NCBI GenBank assembly: GCA_035468175.1
Contig: DATITC010000064.1
Coordinates: 1 to 47,100, forward strand
Length of the DNA stretch: 47,100 bases
Direction: 5' to 3'
DNA from: JAVEDQ01 sp035468175
GTDB taxonomy: Bacteria; Actinomycetota; Actinomycetes; Frankiales; Frankiaceae
Under the pieces are notes generated by a model. It was given only the letters and a program-made list of their open reading frames with translations, searched no databases and was not told the origin of the DNA. Every line of letters starts with the position of its first letter. Position 1 is the stretch's first letter. Shown here one piece after another: positions 25,400-33,669 of this stretch. The translations under genes and the position numbers were made by a program.

Positions 25400-26101
25400 A
25401 TGGGATCGACGGCCCGGTACGACCCGACGCGCTTCACCCCGTTCGCGGTGACCGTCGACCTCGTCGTGCTGACCGTGCGGGCGCACCGCCTCGTGGTCCT
25501 GCTGGTCGAGCGCGGAATGGAGCCGTTCCGAGGTCGGCTTGCCCTGCCCGGGGGTTTCGTGCGGCCGGACGAGGGGCTGCTCGACGCAGCACAGCGCGAG
25601 CTGCGCGAGGAGACCGGACTGGTGTCACCCGGGCATCTCGAGCAGCTCGGCACCTACGGCGACCCGGACCGAGACCCCCGCATGCGCGTGGTGACGGTGG
25701 CGCACCTGGTCCTCGCGCCGGACCTGCCGACGCCGGAGGCCGGCACAGATGCCTCGGCCGCCCGCTGGGTCCCGGTGGACGAGCTCGCGGCGCTCGCCTT
25801 CGACCACGACCGCATCGTCCGCGACGGGGTCGAGCGGGCGCGGGGCAAGCTGGAGTACACGCCGCTCGGGGCCGCGTTCTGCCCGCCGGAGTTCACCGTC
25901 GCCGAGTTACGGCGGATCTACGAGACGGTGTGGGGCACCGGGCTCGACCCCCGCAACTTCCACCGCAAGGTCACCGGCACCCCGGACTTCCTGCTGCCGA
26001 TCGGCTCGACGACGACGCGGGACGGCGGGCGCCCGGCCCAGCTGTACCGCGTGGGCACGGCGGGCCAGCTCTACCCGCCGATGCTGCGCCCCGGCGCCTG
26101 A
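25400..26101 (+). CDS. nrtR: NrtR-like Nudix transcriptional regulator
   Basis: 233 residues: an N-terminal Nudix domain (PFAVTVDLVVLTV start) and a C-terminal winged helix (FTVAELRRIYETVWGTGLDPRNFHRKV), the NrtR architecture. NrtR proteins bind ADP-ribose and repress NAD-metabolism genes. Here the Nudix box is complete: Gly52, Glu58, Arg66, Glu67, Glu70, Glu71 and Gly73 fit G-x5-E-x7-REUxEExGU, so hydrolase activity is possible, whereas many NrtR regulators have lost it. It is divergent from the SPFH and NAD-kinase-like genes, which fits a role in sensing NAD state. ATG 25400 is preferred for its spacing from the -10 and its match to the family start. Confidence 0.88.
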   Translation: MGSTARYDPTRFTPFAVTVDLVVLTVRAHRLVVLLVERGMEPFRGRLALPGGFVRPDEGLLDAAQRELREETGLVSPGHLEQLGTYGDPDRDPRMRVVTVAHLVLAPDLPTPEAGTDASAARWVPVDELAALAFDHDRIVRDGVERARGKLEYTPLGAAFCPPEFTVAELRRIYETVWGTGLDPRNFHRKVTGTPDFLLPIGSTTTRDGGRPAQLYRVGTAGQLYPPMLRPGA

Positions 26102-26121
26102 CGCGTCCGGCCTGCCCCGCC

Positions 26122-26287
26122 CGGCCTGACCTGAACGCTGCCGGCAACGCTCCGCCGGCCGGTTCCGGGCGGTTTGTGATCTCTGCCGGCAGCGTTCGCA
26201 CGCTCGGCCTGACCGGAACGCTGCCGGCAACGCTCCGTCGGCAGGTTCCGGGCGGTTTGTGATCTCTGCTGGCAGCGTTCGCACGCC
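26122..26287. repeat. 83-bp tandem duplication carrying nested inverted repeats
   Basis: Copies at 26122-26204 and 26205-26287, differing at a few positions. Each holds GAACGCTGCCGGCA and its complement TGCCGGCAGCGTTC about 37 bases apart (26133-26146 with 26184-26197; 26216-26229 with 26267-26280, one mismatch). Each copy can fold into a long hairpin, and arms of different copies can also pair. It lies after nrtR and before mraZ. It may be a REP/MITE-like element or a bidirectional transcription block; this is most of the 325-base gap. Confidence 0.85.
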
Positions 26288-26370
26288 CGTCCCCAGAAGG
26301 GCGACGCCAGGTGCGTGAACGAGCCGCCGCCAGCCCTCACGAGGGGCGGGATGGAGCCGACAGGTATACG

Positions 26371-26410
26371 AGTGGGGGTCAGTGGGGTAGCGTGGGGAGC
26401 AGTGGTGGAG
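26371..26410 (+). promoter_or_regulatory. MraZ-type operator: four direct repeats with 10-bp period
   Basis: GTGGGG at 26372, 26382 and 26392 and GTGGTG at 26402, exactly one helical turn apart, just before mraZ. MraZ proteins repress their own promoter through G-rich direct repeats of this kind (TGGGN with 5-base spacers in E. coli). TATACG (26365-26370) directly upstream is a possible -10. Confidence 0.75.
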
Positions 26411-26426
26411 AGGGGTGGTGTGACCG

Positions 26427-26858
26427 ATGTTTCTGGGCACGCACCGCCCACGGCTGGACGAGAAGGGCCGGCTGGCCCTCCCCGCGAAGTTCCGCGACGA
26501 GTTGCCGGAGGGGGTCGTCATCACCAAGGGACAGGAACGCTGCCTCTACGGCTTCCCGCTGTCCGAATTCCAGGCGATCGGCGAGAAGCTGCGCGCCCAA
26601 CCGATGTCGGCGAAGGCTCTTCGCGAGTACTCCCGCACTCTCTTCGGGTCCGCTGCCCAGGAGACGCCGGACAAGCAGGGCCGGGTGACGGTCCCGCAGG
26701 CGCTGCGCGAATACGCCGGCCTGGACCGGGACGTCGTCGTCGTCGGCATCAACAGCCGGTTCGAGATCTGGGACGCGGCGGCCTGGGACACCACCACCGC
26801 CGCGACCGACGAGAGCTTTGCCGACCCCTCCGAGGAGGTGCTGTCCGGGGTGATCTGA
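26427..26858 (+). CDS. mraZ: Transcriptional regulator MraZ
   Basis: 143 residues with two SpoVT/AbrB-like half-domains, the first with DEKGRLALPAKFR (about 11-23) and the second with DKQGRVTVPQALR (about 83-95). MraZ forms a ring-shaped oligomer that binds the promoter of the division/cell-wall cluster and represses it. The matching repeats stand directly upstream. ATG 26427 begins with the conserved MFLGTHRPRLDEKGR. It opens the cluster; rsmH follows 157 bases later with a structured spacer between. Confidence 0.97.
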   Translation: MFLGTHRPRLDEKGRLALPAKFRDELPEGVVITKGQERCLYGFPLSEFQAIGEKLRAQPMSAKALREYSRTLFGSAAQETPDKQGRVTVPQALREYAGLDRDVVVVGINSRFEIWDAAAWDTTTAATDESFADPSEEVLSGVI

Positions 26859-26886
26859 GGGCCGTACGGGCGTACGGCGAGGTTCC

Positions 26887-26939
26887 GGCCCGCTCCCATC
26901 CAGGTGCACCTTCCCCGGTGCCTGGCGGGAGAGCGGGCC
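26887..26939. other. Two-part stem-loop between mraZ and rsmH
   Basis: Outer arms GGCCCGCTC (26887-26895) and GAGCGGGCC (26931-26939) enclose an inner stem (CCAGG/CCTGG and CACC/GGTG, 26900-26925). No T-run follows. It could attenuate cluster transcription after mraZ or mark an RNA processing site. Confidence 0.55.
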
Positions 26940-27015
26940 AGGACCTGACTGGACGCCCCTCGCGCGCCGGGCGCGGGTCGTTGCCACTGCTCGACGGAGA
27001 GACAGGGAGCGCGGC

Positions 27016-27981
27016 GTGACCGAATCGCATGCCGAGCGGCACATCCCGGTCATGCTCGAGCGCATCGTCGAGCTGCTGGCGCCGGCGCTGTCGGCCCCGG
27101 GCGCCGTTCTCGTGGACGGCACCCTCGGTCTCGGCGGGCACGCCGAGGCCCTGCTGCGCGCCGCTCCGGGAGCCCGGCTCGTCGGTCTCGACCGGGATCC
27201 GGAGGCGTTGGCCGCGGCGGAGCAGCGCCTGAGCGAATTCAGCGAACGGATATCCCTGGTTCAAGCGGTCTACGACGAGCTGCCCGAGGTGCTCGAGGAC
27301 CTGCGAATTACATCGGTGTCATCCGTTCTGTTGGACCTCGGCGTGTCGTCGCTCCAGCTCGACGAGGTGCAGAGAGGGTTCTCCTACGCCCGGAACGCAC
27401 CACTGGATATGCGGATGGATCAGACCAGCGGCCGTACCGCGGCGGACATCGTCAATGACTACTCCCCGGGGGATCTGGCGCGCGTGCTGCGGAACTACGG
27501 CGAGGAGCGGTTCGCCCGTCGGATCGTGTCGGCCATCGTGGCCGCGCGGGCGAAGGCCCGGGTCACCGACACGGCGCAGCTCGCCGAGCTCGTGCGCGAC
27601 GCCGTCCCGGCGGCGACCAGGCGCACGGGCGGGCATCCGGCGAAGCGCACCTTTCAGGCGCTGCGGATCGAGGTCAACCGTGAGCTGGAGGCGCTCGAGG
27701 GCGTGCTGCCGGCCGCGGTCGACGCGCTCGCCATCGGCGGCCGCATCGCGGTGCTCGCCTACCAGTCGCTCGAGGACCGGCTCGTGAAGCGCGTGCTGGC
27801 CGCCGGCGCACATCCTGATATCCCGCCCGATCTGCCGGTGATCCCAGCATCGCTGGCTCCCACCCTCCGCCTGCTCACCCGCGGGGCGGAGCGTCCGTCC
27901 GACGTCGAACTAGAGGTCAACCCTCGAGCAGCATCGGCCCGCCTGCGGGCGGCCGAGCGGATTGTGCAGGTCGCAGCATGA
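27016..27981 (+). CDS. rsmH: 16S rRNA (cytosine-1402-N4)-methyltransferase RsmH
   Basis: Methylates N4 of C1402 in the decoding centre of 16S rRNA using SAM. 321 residues with the MraW SAM motif VDGTLGLGGHAEALL, acceptor Asp in VGLDRDPEAL, and DLGVSSLQLDEVQRGFSY..PLDMRMD, a family signature; the inserted helical domain (YSPGDLARVLRNYGEERFARRIV) and HPAKRTFQALRIEVNREL follow. GTG 27016 has GGGAG upstream. The stop overlaps the FtsL-like start (ATGA). Confidence 0.97.
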   Translation: MTESHAERHIPVMLERIVELLAPALSAPGAVLVDGTLGLGGHAEALLRAAPGARLVGLDRDPEALAAAEQRLSEFSERISLVQAVYDELPEVLEDLRITSVSSVLLDLGVSSLQLDEVQRGFSYARNAPLDMRMDQTSGRTAADIVNDYSPGDLARVLRNYGEERFARRIVSAIVAARAKARVTDTAQLAELVRDAVPAATRRTGGHPAKRTFQALRIEVNRELEALEGVLPAAVDALAIGGRIAVLAYQSLEDRLVKRVLAAGAHPDIPPDLPVIPASLAPTLRLLTRGAERPSDVELEVNPRAASARLRAAERIVQVAA

Positions 27982-28736
27982 GTGCAGAACCCCTCCCCAC
28001 GCCGGATGGTTCGGCGGCGCGCAGTCGGCGCGTGGAGGGCTTGTCCCGGTCCGCCCTGGGTCGTCAGATGGGCCGCCCGGTCCTCGCCCTCGTCCCGACG
28101 CCGTCCCGGGCTCGCCGTGCTCCGTTCGTGGCGCTCGTTCTCGGAATCCTCCTGGCCGGGCTCGTCGGACTGCTGCTCCTCACCACTGCCAGCGCACAGG
28201 ACGCCTTCCGGTTGCATCGCCTCCAGGCGTCCGCGGCGAACGCGGCCGATGCGCGGCAGGCGTTGTCCGAGCAGGTCAACAACCTCACCGGCCCGGCCGG
28301 TCTCGCCTTCGACGCGCAGCGGATGGGGATGGTCCAGGTCGGTGTTCCGGTGTTCTGGAAGCCGGGTGACCCGTTGCCCAAGGGCGCGCGGGTCGTCAAC
28401 GGCATCGTCATCGTGCCGGCGGCCGAGGCCCCGAAGCCCGCGGCGACGCCGAGTGCGGCCGCTGCGACGGCTGCGGTCGCCGTCCGATCGGTCCCGCGTC
28501 CCGGGCAGACGGTGAAACCCTCGACCTCGACCAAACCCTCGACCTCGACGCAACCCTCTACAACACCCTCGATCTCGACCTCGACCTCGCCGAAGACGCT
28601 CACCAAGCCTTCGGGTCGGGCAGTGACTTCGGGGACCATGGGGACCTCGACGACCACGACGGCCACGGCGAAGACACCCGGCACCACGACGGCGAGGGCC
28701 GGCACGCGCCCGCAGACGACCGGAACCGGTCGATGA
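27978..28736 (+). CDS. FtsL-like divisome protein with long Ser/Thr tail
   Basis: 252 residues in the ftsL position between rsmH and ftsI. A cytoplasmic N-terminus, one membrane segment (about 49-70) and a short extracytoplasmic coiled-coil-like region (FRLHRLQASAANAADARQALSEQV, 78-100) match FtsL, which links FtsI/FtsW to the divisome. After a conserved-looking block (about 105-150, PVFWKPGDPLPKGARVV) there is a 100-residue Ala/Ser/Thr/Lys/Pro tail containing repeated PSTST. The tail is extracytoplasmic and could be a wall spacer or glycosylated. It overlaps both neighbours by 4 bases. Confidence 0.78.
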   Translation: MSAEPLPTPDGSAARSRRVEGLSRSALGRQMGRPVLALVPTPSRARRAPFVALVLGILLAGLVGLLLLTTASAQDAFRLHRLQASAANAADARQALSEQVNNLTGPAGLAFDAQRMGMVQVGVPVFWKPGDPLPKGARVVNGIVIVPAAEAPKPAATPSAAAATAAVAVRSVPRPGQTVKPSTSTKPSTSTQPSTTPSISTSTSPKTLTKPSGRAVTSGTMGTSTTTTATAKTPGTTTARAGTRPQTTGTGR

Positions 28737-30580
28737 GCCCGACCGCGACCGGAACCGACGCCCGCTCGCGCCTTCACGTCGTTCCCGACGTCCCGCGGCA
28801 GGGGCAGCGGACCAGCCCGCCCGCGCGCTCCGGCCCGCCGCGGCCGCCCCGACGCGGGTCGACCTATTCGCTCGGGTCGCCAGGACGACGGCTTCGCGGT
28901 GCCGCCATCCTGCTGCTGGTGATGTTCCTGATCCTGTCCTCGCGACTGATCTGGCTGCAGGGCTTCCAGTCGAAGTCGTACACCGCGCTCGCGGAGAAGC
29001 AGCGCACCCGCGCGGTCACCCAGGCCGCGCACCGCGGGGAGATCACCGACCGCAACGGCGTCGTCCTCGCCGTCGACGTCGATGCCCGCGACATCTACGC
29101 CCAGCCGCCGAAGATCGCGAACAAGGAGGACGCGGCCGCGCGCCTCGCCCCGATCCTGGGCAAGTCCCCGGCCGAGCTGCTCCCCAAGCTCGCCAGCGCC
29201 GAGCCGTTCCTCTACCTCGCCCTCGGCACCGACCCCGGCGTCGGCAAGGCGGTGGACGCGCTCAACATCACCGGTGTCGGAGTGCTCCCGGAGCGCAAGC
29301 GGATCTACCCGAACAACGACCTCGCGGCGAACATCGTCGGCTTCACCGGACGCGACGGCCATGGCCTGACCGGCGTCGAGTCCCAATTCGACAAGTCGTT
29401 GGCCGGCCGCGACGGCCGGCTGGTCCTCGAGGAGGATCCGTCCGGTCGTCCCATCCCGTCGGGCACCCGGCGCGAGAAGGAACCGGAGCCCGGGCAGGGC
29501 GTGCAGCTGACGATCGACCGAGACCTGCAGTGGAAGACGCAGTCAGCGCTCGTCGCCCAGGTCCAGAAGGCGCAGGCCGACGGCGGTGTCGCCATCGCGA
29601 TGAACCCGCACACCGGCGACGTCCTCGCGATGGCGAGCGCGCCGACGTTCAACCTGAACGACCCGGCGAAGGCCACCGCGGACGCTTACCAGAACCGGGC
29701 CACGAACTGGACGTTCGAGCCGGGGAGCGTCAACAAGGTGATCACGATGGCGACGGCCCTCGACCGCGGGCTGATCACGCCGACCACCGAGGTCACCGTT
29801 CCGCCCAACATGCGGATCGACGGGTTCACCATCGGCGACGCCGAGGCGCACGGGGTCGAGCGGATGACCGCCGCCGGCGTTCTCGCCAAGTCGAGCAACC
29901 TGGGCACGGTCCTCATCAGCCGCAAGCTGGGACCGCCGTCGGAGATGGAGGCGGCGCTCCGCAACTTCGGTCTCGGTGCGCCGACCGGGCTCGGGTGGCC
30001 GGGGGAGAGCCAGGGGCTCCTCGCGCCATCCAGCACGTGGGCGGCCAGCACCGCGGCCACGGTGGCCTTCGGCCAGGGCATGTCGGTGACCGCGATGCAG
30101 ATCGCCTCCGCCTACGCCACCATCGCCAACGGCGGGGTGCGCGTCACGCCGCGGCTCATCAACGGCACGGTCGACCCGAACGGCGACGTCCACCCGACCA
30201 CGCCCGGGCCGACGCGGCGAGTGGTCAGCGCGCAAGCGGCGAGCACGGTTTCGCAGATGCTCGAAGAGGTCACGAGCAAGCAGGGCACCGCTCCGCAGGC
30301 GGCGATCCCGGGCTACCGCGTCGCGGGTAAGACCGGCACCGCGGACCGGATCGACGACAAGGGCAAGTACAACGGCAAGGTCGCGACCTTCGTCGGCTTC
30401 GCCCCGGCGGACAACCCGGACGTCGTGGTGGCGGTTGTGCTGGACAACCCGAAGAACGGCTACTTCGGCGGGACGGTCTCGGCGCCGGTCTTCGCCGACA
30501 TCGCCGGGTTCGCGCTCGCCAGCCGGCGGGTCGTGCCCTCCGGGACCCCCGCCCCCAGCTTCCCCGTGATGGCGCCCTGA
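28733..30580 (+). CDS. ftsI: Septal penicillin-binding protein (FtsI/PBP3 class B)
   Basis: D,D-transpeptidase cross-linking septal peptidoglycan. 615 residues: Pro/Arg-rich cytoplasmic start, one membrane segment (about 55-75), dimerisation domain (RGEITDRNGVVLA), and a transpeptidase domain with Ser332-x-x-Lys335 (EPGSVNKV), Ser387-Ser388-Asn389 (SxN) and Lys533-Thr-Gly (KTG). No PASTA domains are present. It is coupled by overlap to the FtsL-like gene. Confidence 0.96.
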   Translation: MSPTATGTDARSRLHVVPDVPRQGQRTSPPARSGPPRPPRRGSTYSLGSPGRRLRGAAILLLVMFLILSSRLIWLQGFQSKSYTALAEKQRTRAVTQAAHRGEITDRNGVVLAVDVDARDIYAQPPKIANKEDAAARLAPILGKSPAELLPKLASAEPFLYLALGTDPGVGKAVDALNITGVGVLPERKRIYPNNDLAANIVGFTGRDGHGLTGVESQFDKSLAGRDGRLVLEEDPSGRPIPSGTRREKEPEPGQGVQLTIDRDLQWKTQSALVAQVQKAQADGGVAIAMNPHTGDVLAMASAPTFNLNDPAKATADAYQNRATNWTFEPGSVNKVITMATALDRGLITPTTEVTVPPNMRIDGFTIGDAEAHGVERMTAAGVLAKSSNLGTVLISRKLGPPSEMEAALRNFGLGAPTGLGWPGESQGLLAPSSTWAASTAATVAFGQGMSVTAMQIASAYATIANGGVRVTPRLINGTVDPNGDVHPTTPGPTRRVVSAQAASTVSQMLEEVTSKQGTAPQAAIPGYRVAGKTGTADRIDDKGKYNGKVATFVGFAPADNPDVVVAVVLDNPKNGYFGGTVSAPVFADIAGFALASRRVVPSGTPAPSFPVMAP

Positions 30581-30594
30581 CCGGCAACGGTGGT

Positions 30595-30607
30595 TAGCCT
30601 GCTCGAC
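30595..30607 (+). promoter_or_regulatory. Leaderless internal promoter (-10) before murE
   Basis: TAGCCT (30595-30600), 7 bases, then GTG 30608, inside the 27-base gap after ftsI; it decides the murE start over GTG 30590 and would give murE-onward genes their own transcript. Confidence 0.55.
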
Positions 30608-32215
30608 GTGACGACGATCGGCCTGCGACCGGAACCACCGGTCTGTCGTCAGCTCGCTGACCTGCTGCGATCGTTCCCCGAGGTCGTGCGCTCCGGCCCA
30701 GGGGCGGCCGACGGCGTCGAGCTGTGCGGGATCACGCTCGATTCCCGGGCGGTGCAGCCCGGCGACCTGTACGCGGCGCTACCCGGGGCCCGGACCCACG
30801 GCGCAGCCTTCGTGGCACAGGCGATCGCCGCCGGTGCCGCTGCCGTGCTGACTGACCCGGACGGGGCCCGGCTGATCGCGGCCGATACCGCGGATGCGGC
30901 CTCGGCTGTGTTCGCTGAGGCGGGTACGGCGGTTCCGGTCCTGACGACCGCCGACCCGCGCGGCTGTCTCGGGGCGATCTCCGCCTGGGTGTACGGCGAC
31001 CCGACCGCGACGCTGCGGCTGCTCGGCGTGACCGGCACCAACGGCAAGACGACCGTCGCCTACCTGCTCGATGCAGGACTCCGCGGCGCGGGGGAGACGA
31101 CCGGCCTCGTCGGCACCGTCGAGACCCGGATCGCCGGACGGGCCGTGCCCAGCGTCCGCACGACGCCGGAGGCGCCGGACCTGCAAGGACTGTTCGCCCG
31201 GATGGTCGGCAGCGGCGTCGGGTCCGCCGCGATGGAGGTGTCCAGTCACGCGCTCGCGCTGCACCGCGTGGACGGCTGCCGCTTCGCCGGCGCGGCCTTC
31301 ACCAACCTCAGCCAGGACCACCTCGATTTCCACGCCGACATGGAGGACTACTTCGCCGCGAAGGCGATGCTGTTCGACCCGGCCCGGTCGGCCATGGCGG
31401 TGGTCGACGTGGACGACGCATACGGCCGGCGGCTGCTCGAGATGCGTCCCGACGCGATCCCGGTCTCCAGCCTCGGGCACCCGGGCATCCCCGCCGCCTG
31501 GTGGGCCGAGGACGTGGCGACGGCGCCGACCAGCTCTCGGTTCACGCTGTGTGCTCCGGACGGCGGCCGGCTCCCCGTCGACGTCCCGCTGCCCGGTGCG
31601 TTCAACGTCGCCAACACCATCGTCGCGCTCGTCCTGCTCGCCGCTACCGGCGTCGACCTCGATGCGGCGATCGCCGGGATCGCGGCCCTGCCCGGCGTCC
31701 CCGGCCGGATGGAGAAGGTCGACGCCGGGCAGCCTTACCTCGCGCTGGTCGACTACGCCCACACGCCGGCGGCCGTCACCACGCTGCTCGACACGGTGCG
31801 CTCCGTGATCAGCGGGCGGGTGATCGTCGTGCTCGGCTGCGGAGGGGACCGGGATCGCGTCAAACGGCCGCTGATGGGGGCGGCCGCCGCCCGCGGCGCC
31901 GATGTGGCGGTAGTCACCAGCGACAACCCACGATCCGAGGACCCACAGGCCATCCTCGACGCCATGGTGTCGGGAGTGGCCGAAGTGCCGGACGCGGAGC
32001 GGGCCGCGGTGCAGGTGGAACTCGACCGCGCCGCCGCGATCCGGCTCGCCGTCGCCGCCGCCCGCGCCGGCGATGCCGTGGTCGTGGCCGGCAAGGGGCA
32101 CGAAACCGGTCAGACGATGAACGACGTGGTGACACCGTTCGACGACCGCATCGAGCTCCGGGACGCCCTGCTGGCCGCGCTCGGAACGCCGTTCCGGCCG
32201 GCGGGCACGTCCTGA
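30608..32215 (+). CDS. murE: UDP-MurNAc-L-Ala-D-Glu:meso-DAP ligase MurE
   Basis: Adds the third stem-peptide residue. 535 residues: N-terminal UDP-binding domain (GITLDSRAVQPGDLYAALPG), central ATPase (GVTGTNGKTTVAYLL; SSHALALHRVDG), and C-terminal domain with DNPRSE, the motif selecting meso-diaminopimelate over lysine, which predicts a DAP-type wall. GTG 30608 is chosen for the leaderless -10. The stop is one base into the murF start (TGATG). Confidence 0.96.
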   Translation: MTTIGLRPEPPVCRQLADLLRSFPEVVRSGPGAADGVELCGITLDSRAVQPGDLYAALPGARTHGAAFVAQAIAAGAAAVLTDPDGARLIAADTADAASAVFAEAGTAVPVLTTADPRGCLGAISAWVYGDPTATLRLLGVTGTNGKTTVAYLLDAGLRGAGETTGLVGTVETRIAGRAVPSVRTTPEAPDLQGLFARMVGSGVGSAAMEVSSHALALHRVDGCRFAGAAFTNLSQDHLDFHADMEDYFAAKAMLFDPARSAMAVVDVDDAYGRRLLEMRPDAIPVSSLGHPGIPAAWWAEDVATAPTSSRFTLCAPDGGRLPVDVPLPGAFNVANTIVALVLLAATGVDLDAAIAGIAALPGVPGRMEKVDAGQPYLALVDYAHTPAAVTTLLDTVRSVISGRVIVVLGCGGDRDRVKRPLMGAAAARGADVAVVTSDNPRSEDPQAILDAMVSGVAEVPDAERAAVQVELDRAAAIRLAVAAARAGDAVVVAGKGHETGQTMNDVVTPFDDRIELRDALLAALGTPFRPAGTS

Positions 32216-33669
32216 TGGGGCCGATGACGCTGGCCGAGGTGGCCGACGCGGTGCGCGGCCGACTCGACGAGGCCGACCCCTCCGCGCCGGCGACCGGTCT
32301 GACGATCGACTCGCGCTCGGCCGGGCCCGGGCAGCTGTTCGCCGCCCTCCCCGGCGAGCGGGTCGACGGCCACGACTTCGCCGCCGGAGCCGTTGCCAAT
32401 GGCGCCGTCGCGGTGCTCGCCACCCGCCCGGTCGGGGTGCCGGCCGTGCTCGTGGACGACGTCCAGACCGCCATGGCCGATCTGGCCCGCGAAGCCCTCC
32501 GCCGACTCCCGGACATCCGGGTCGTCGCGCTGACCGGATCGGCGGGCAAGACCAGCACCAAGGACCTCATCGCACAGGTGCTCGCCATCGCCGGCCCCAC
32601 CGTCGCCCCGCCCGGCTCGTTCAACAACGACCTCGGTGTCCCGCTGACCGTGCTGCAGTGCGACGCCGACACCCGATTCCTCGTCCTCGAGATGGGTGCC
32701 CGGGGGCTCGGACACATCGCCCGGCTCTGCCGCATCGCTCCGCCGGCCGTCGGCGTCGTGCTGAACGTCGGCAGCGCACACCTCGGCGAATTCGGCAGCC
32801 GCGAGGCGATCGCGTGGGCGAAGGGCGAGATCATCGAGGCGACCTGCGAGGTCGCGGTGCTCAATGCGGACGACGCCCTGGTCTCCGCTATGCGCAGCCG
32901 GACGGCTGACGGGGTCGAGGTGCGCGCCTTCGGCGAGTCGTCCGGCGCCGACGTCCGCGCCGACGGGATCGACCTGGACGACCTCGGCCGGCCCTTCTTC
33001 GACCTCAGCGCCGACGGCACGACGGCTCCGGTGCGGCTGCAGACCTACGGCGAGCACCAGGTGCCCAACGCGCTCGCCGCGGCCACCGTCGGGCTCGCGT
33101 GCGGTCTCGATCTCCTGGCCGTGGCCGACGCCCTGTCCGCGGCGGCGCCGCGCAGCCACTGGCGGATGGAGGTCACCAAGCGAGCCGACGGGCTCACCGT
33201 CATCAACGACGCCTACAACGCCAACCCGGAGTCGATGCGGGCCGCCCTCAAGGCGCTGGTGGCCATTGCCCGGGGTCGTCGAAGCTGGGCCGTCCTCGGT
33301 CAGATGGCCGAGCTGGGGCCGGATGCCCGAGCGGAACACGAAGCAATCGGCCGTCTGGCCGTCCGACTCGGCGTCGATCGGCTTGTCGTCGTCGGCAACG
33401 AGGCCGCCGCGATGCACGCTGGTGCGGTACTCGAGGGCTCGTGGTCCAACGAGTCGATCCACGTCGCCGACGTCGAGGAGGCCGTCCGGGTGCTGCAGGC
33501 CGAAGCGGCGCCGGACGACGTGGTGCTGGTCAAGGGGAGCCGGGTCGCCGGTCTGGAGAGGGTGGCGGAGGCAGTGCTGGGTCCCGGCGCGCCACCGACC
33601 GGTGCAGATCGTCAGGCAGCGGGACCAGCGGGACCAATGGACACAGCGAGCACAGCGGGCACAGAGTGA
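32215..33669 (+). CDS. murF: UDP-MurNAc-tripeptide:D-Ala-D-Ala ligase MurF
   Basis: Adds D-Ala-D-Ala to complete the UDP-MurNAc-pentapeptide. 484 residues with the Mur ligase pattern: SRSAGPGQLFAALPGERVDGHDF, P-loop LTGSAGKTSTKDLIA, FNNDLGVPLT, EMGARGLGHIA, and NDAYNANPESMRAAL, a MurF signature. The C-terminal 30 residues are low-complexity (GPAGP, TASTAGTE). It starts one base inside the murE stop and overlaps mraY as GTGA. Confidence 0.96.
   Translation: MGPMTLAEVADAVRGRLDEADPSAPATGLTIDSRSAGPGQLFAALPGERVDGHDFAAGAVANGAVAVLATRPVGVPAVLVDDVQTAMADLAREALRRLPDIRVVALTGSAGKTSTKDLIAQVLAIAGPTVAPPGSFNNDLGVPLTVLQCDADTRFLVLEMGARGLGHIARLCRIAPPAVGVVLNVGSAHLGEFGSREAIAWAKGEIIEATCEVAVLNADDALVSAMRSRTADGVEVRAFGESSGADVRADGIDLDDLGRPFFDLSADGTTAPVRLQTYGEHQVPNALAAATVGLACGLDLLAVADALSAAAPRSHWRMEVTKRADGLTVINDAYNANPESMRAALKALVAIARGRRSWAVLGQMAELGPDARAEHEAIGRLAVRLGVDRLVVVGNEAAAMHAGAVLEGSWSNESIHVADVEEAVRVLQAEAAPDDVVLVKGSRVAGLERVAEAVLGPGAPPTGADRQAAGPAGPMDTASTAGTE

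Noticed and set aside
26102..26426. CRISPR-like array
   Set aside because: Only two units of 83 bp with internal symmetry and no spacers; better described as a tandem hairpin duplication.
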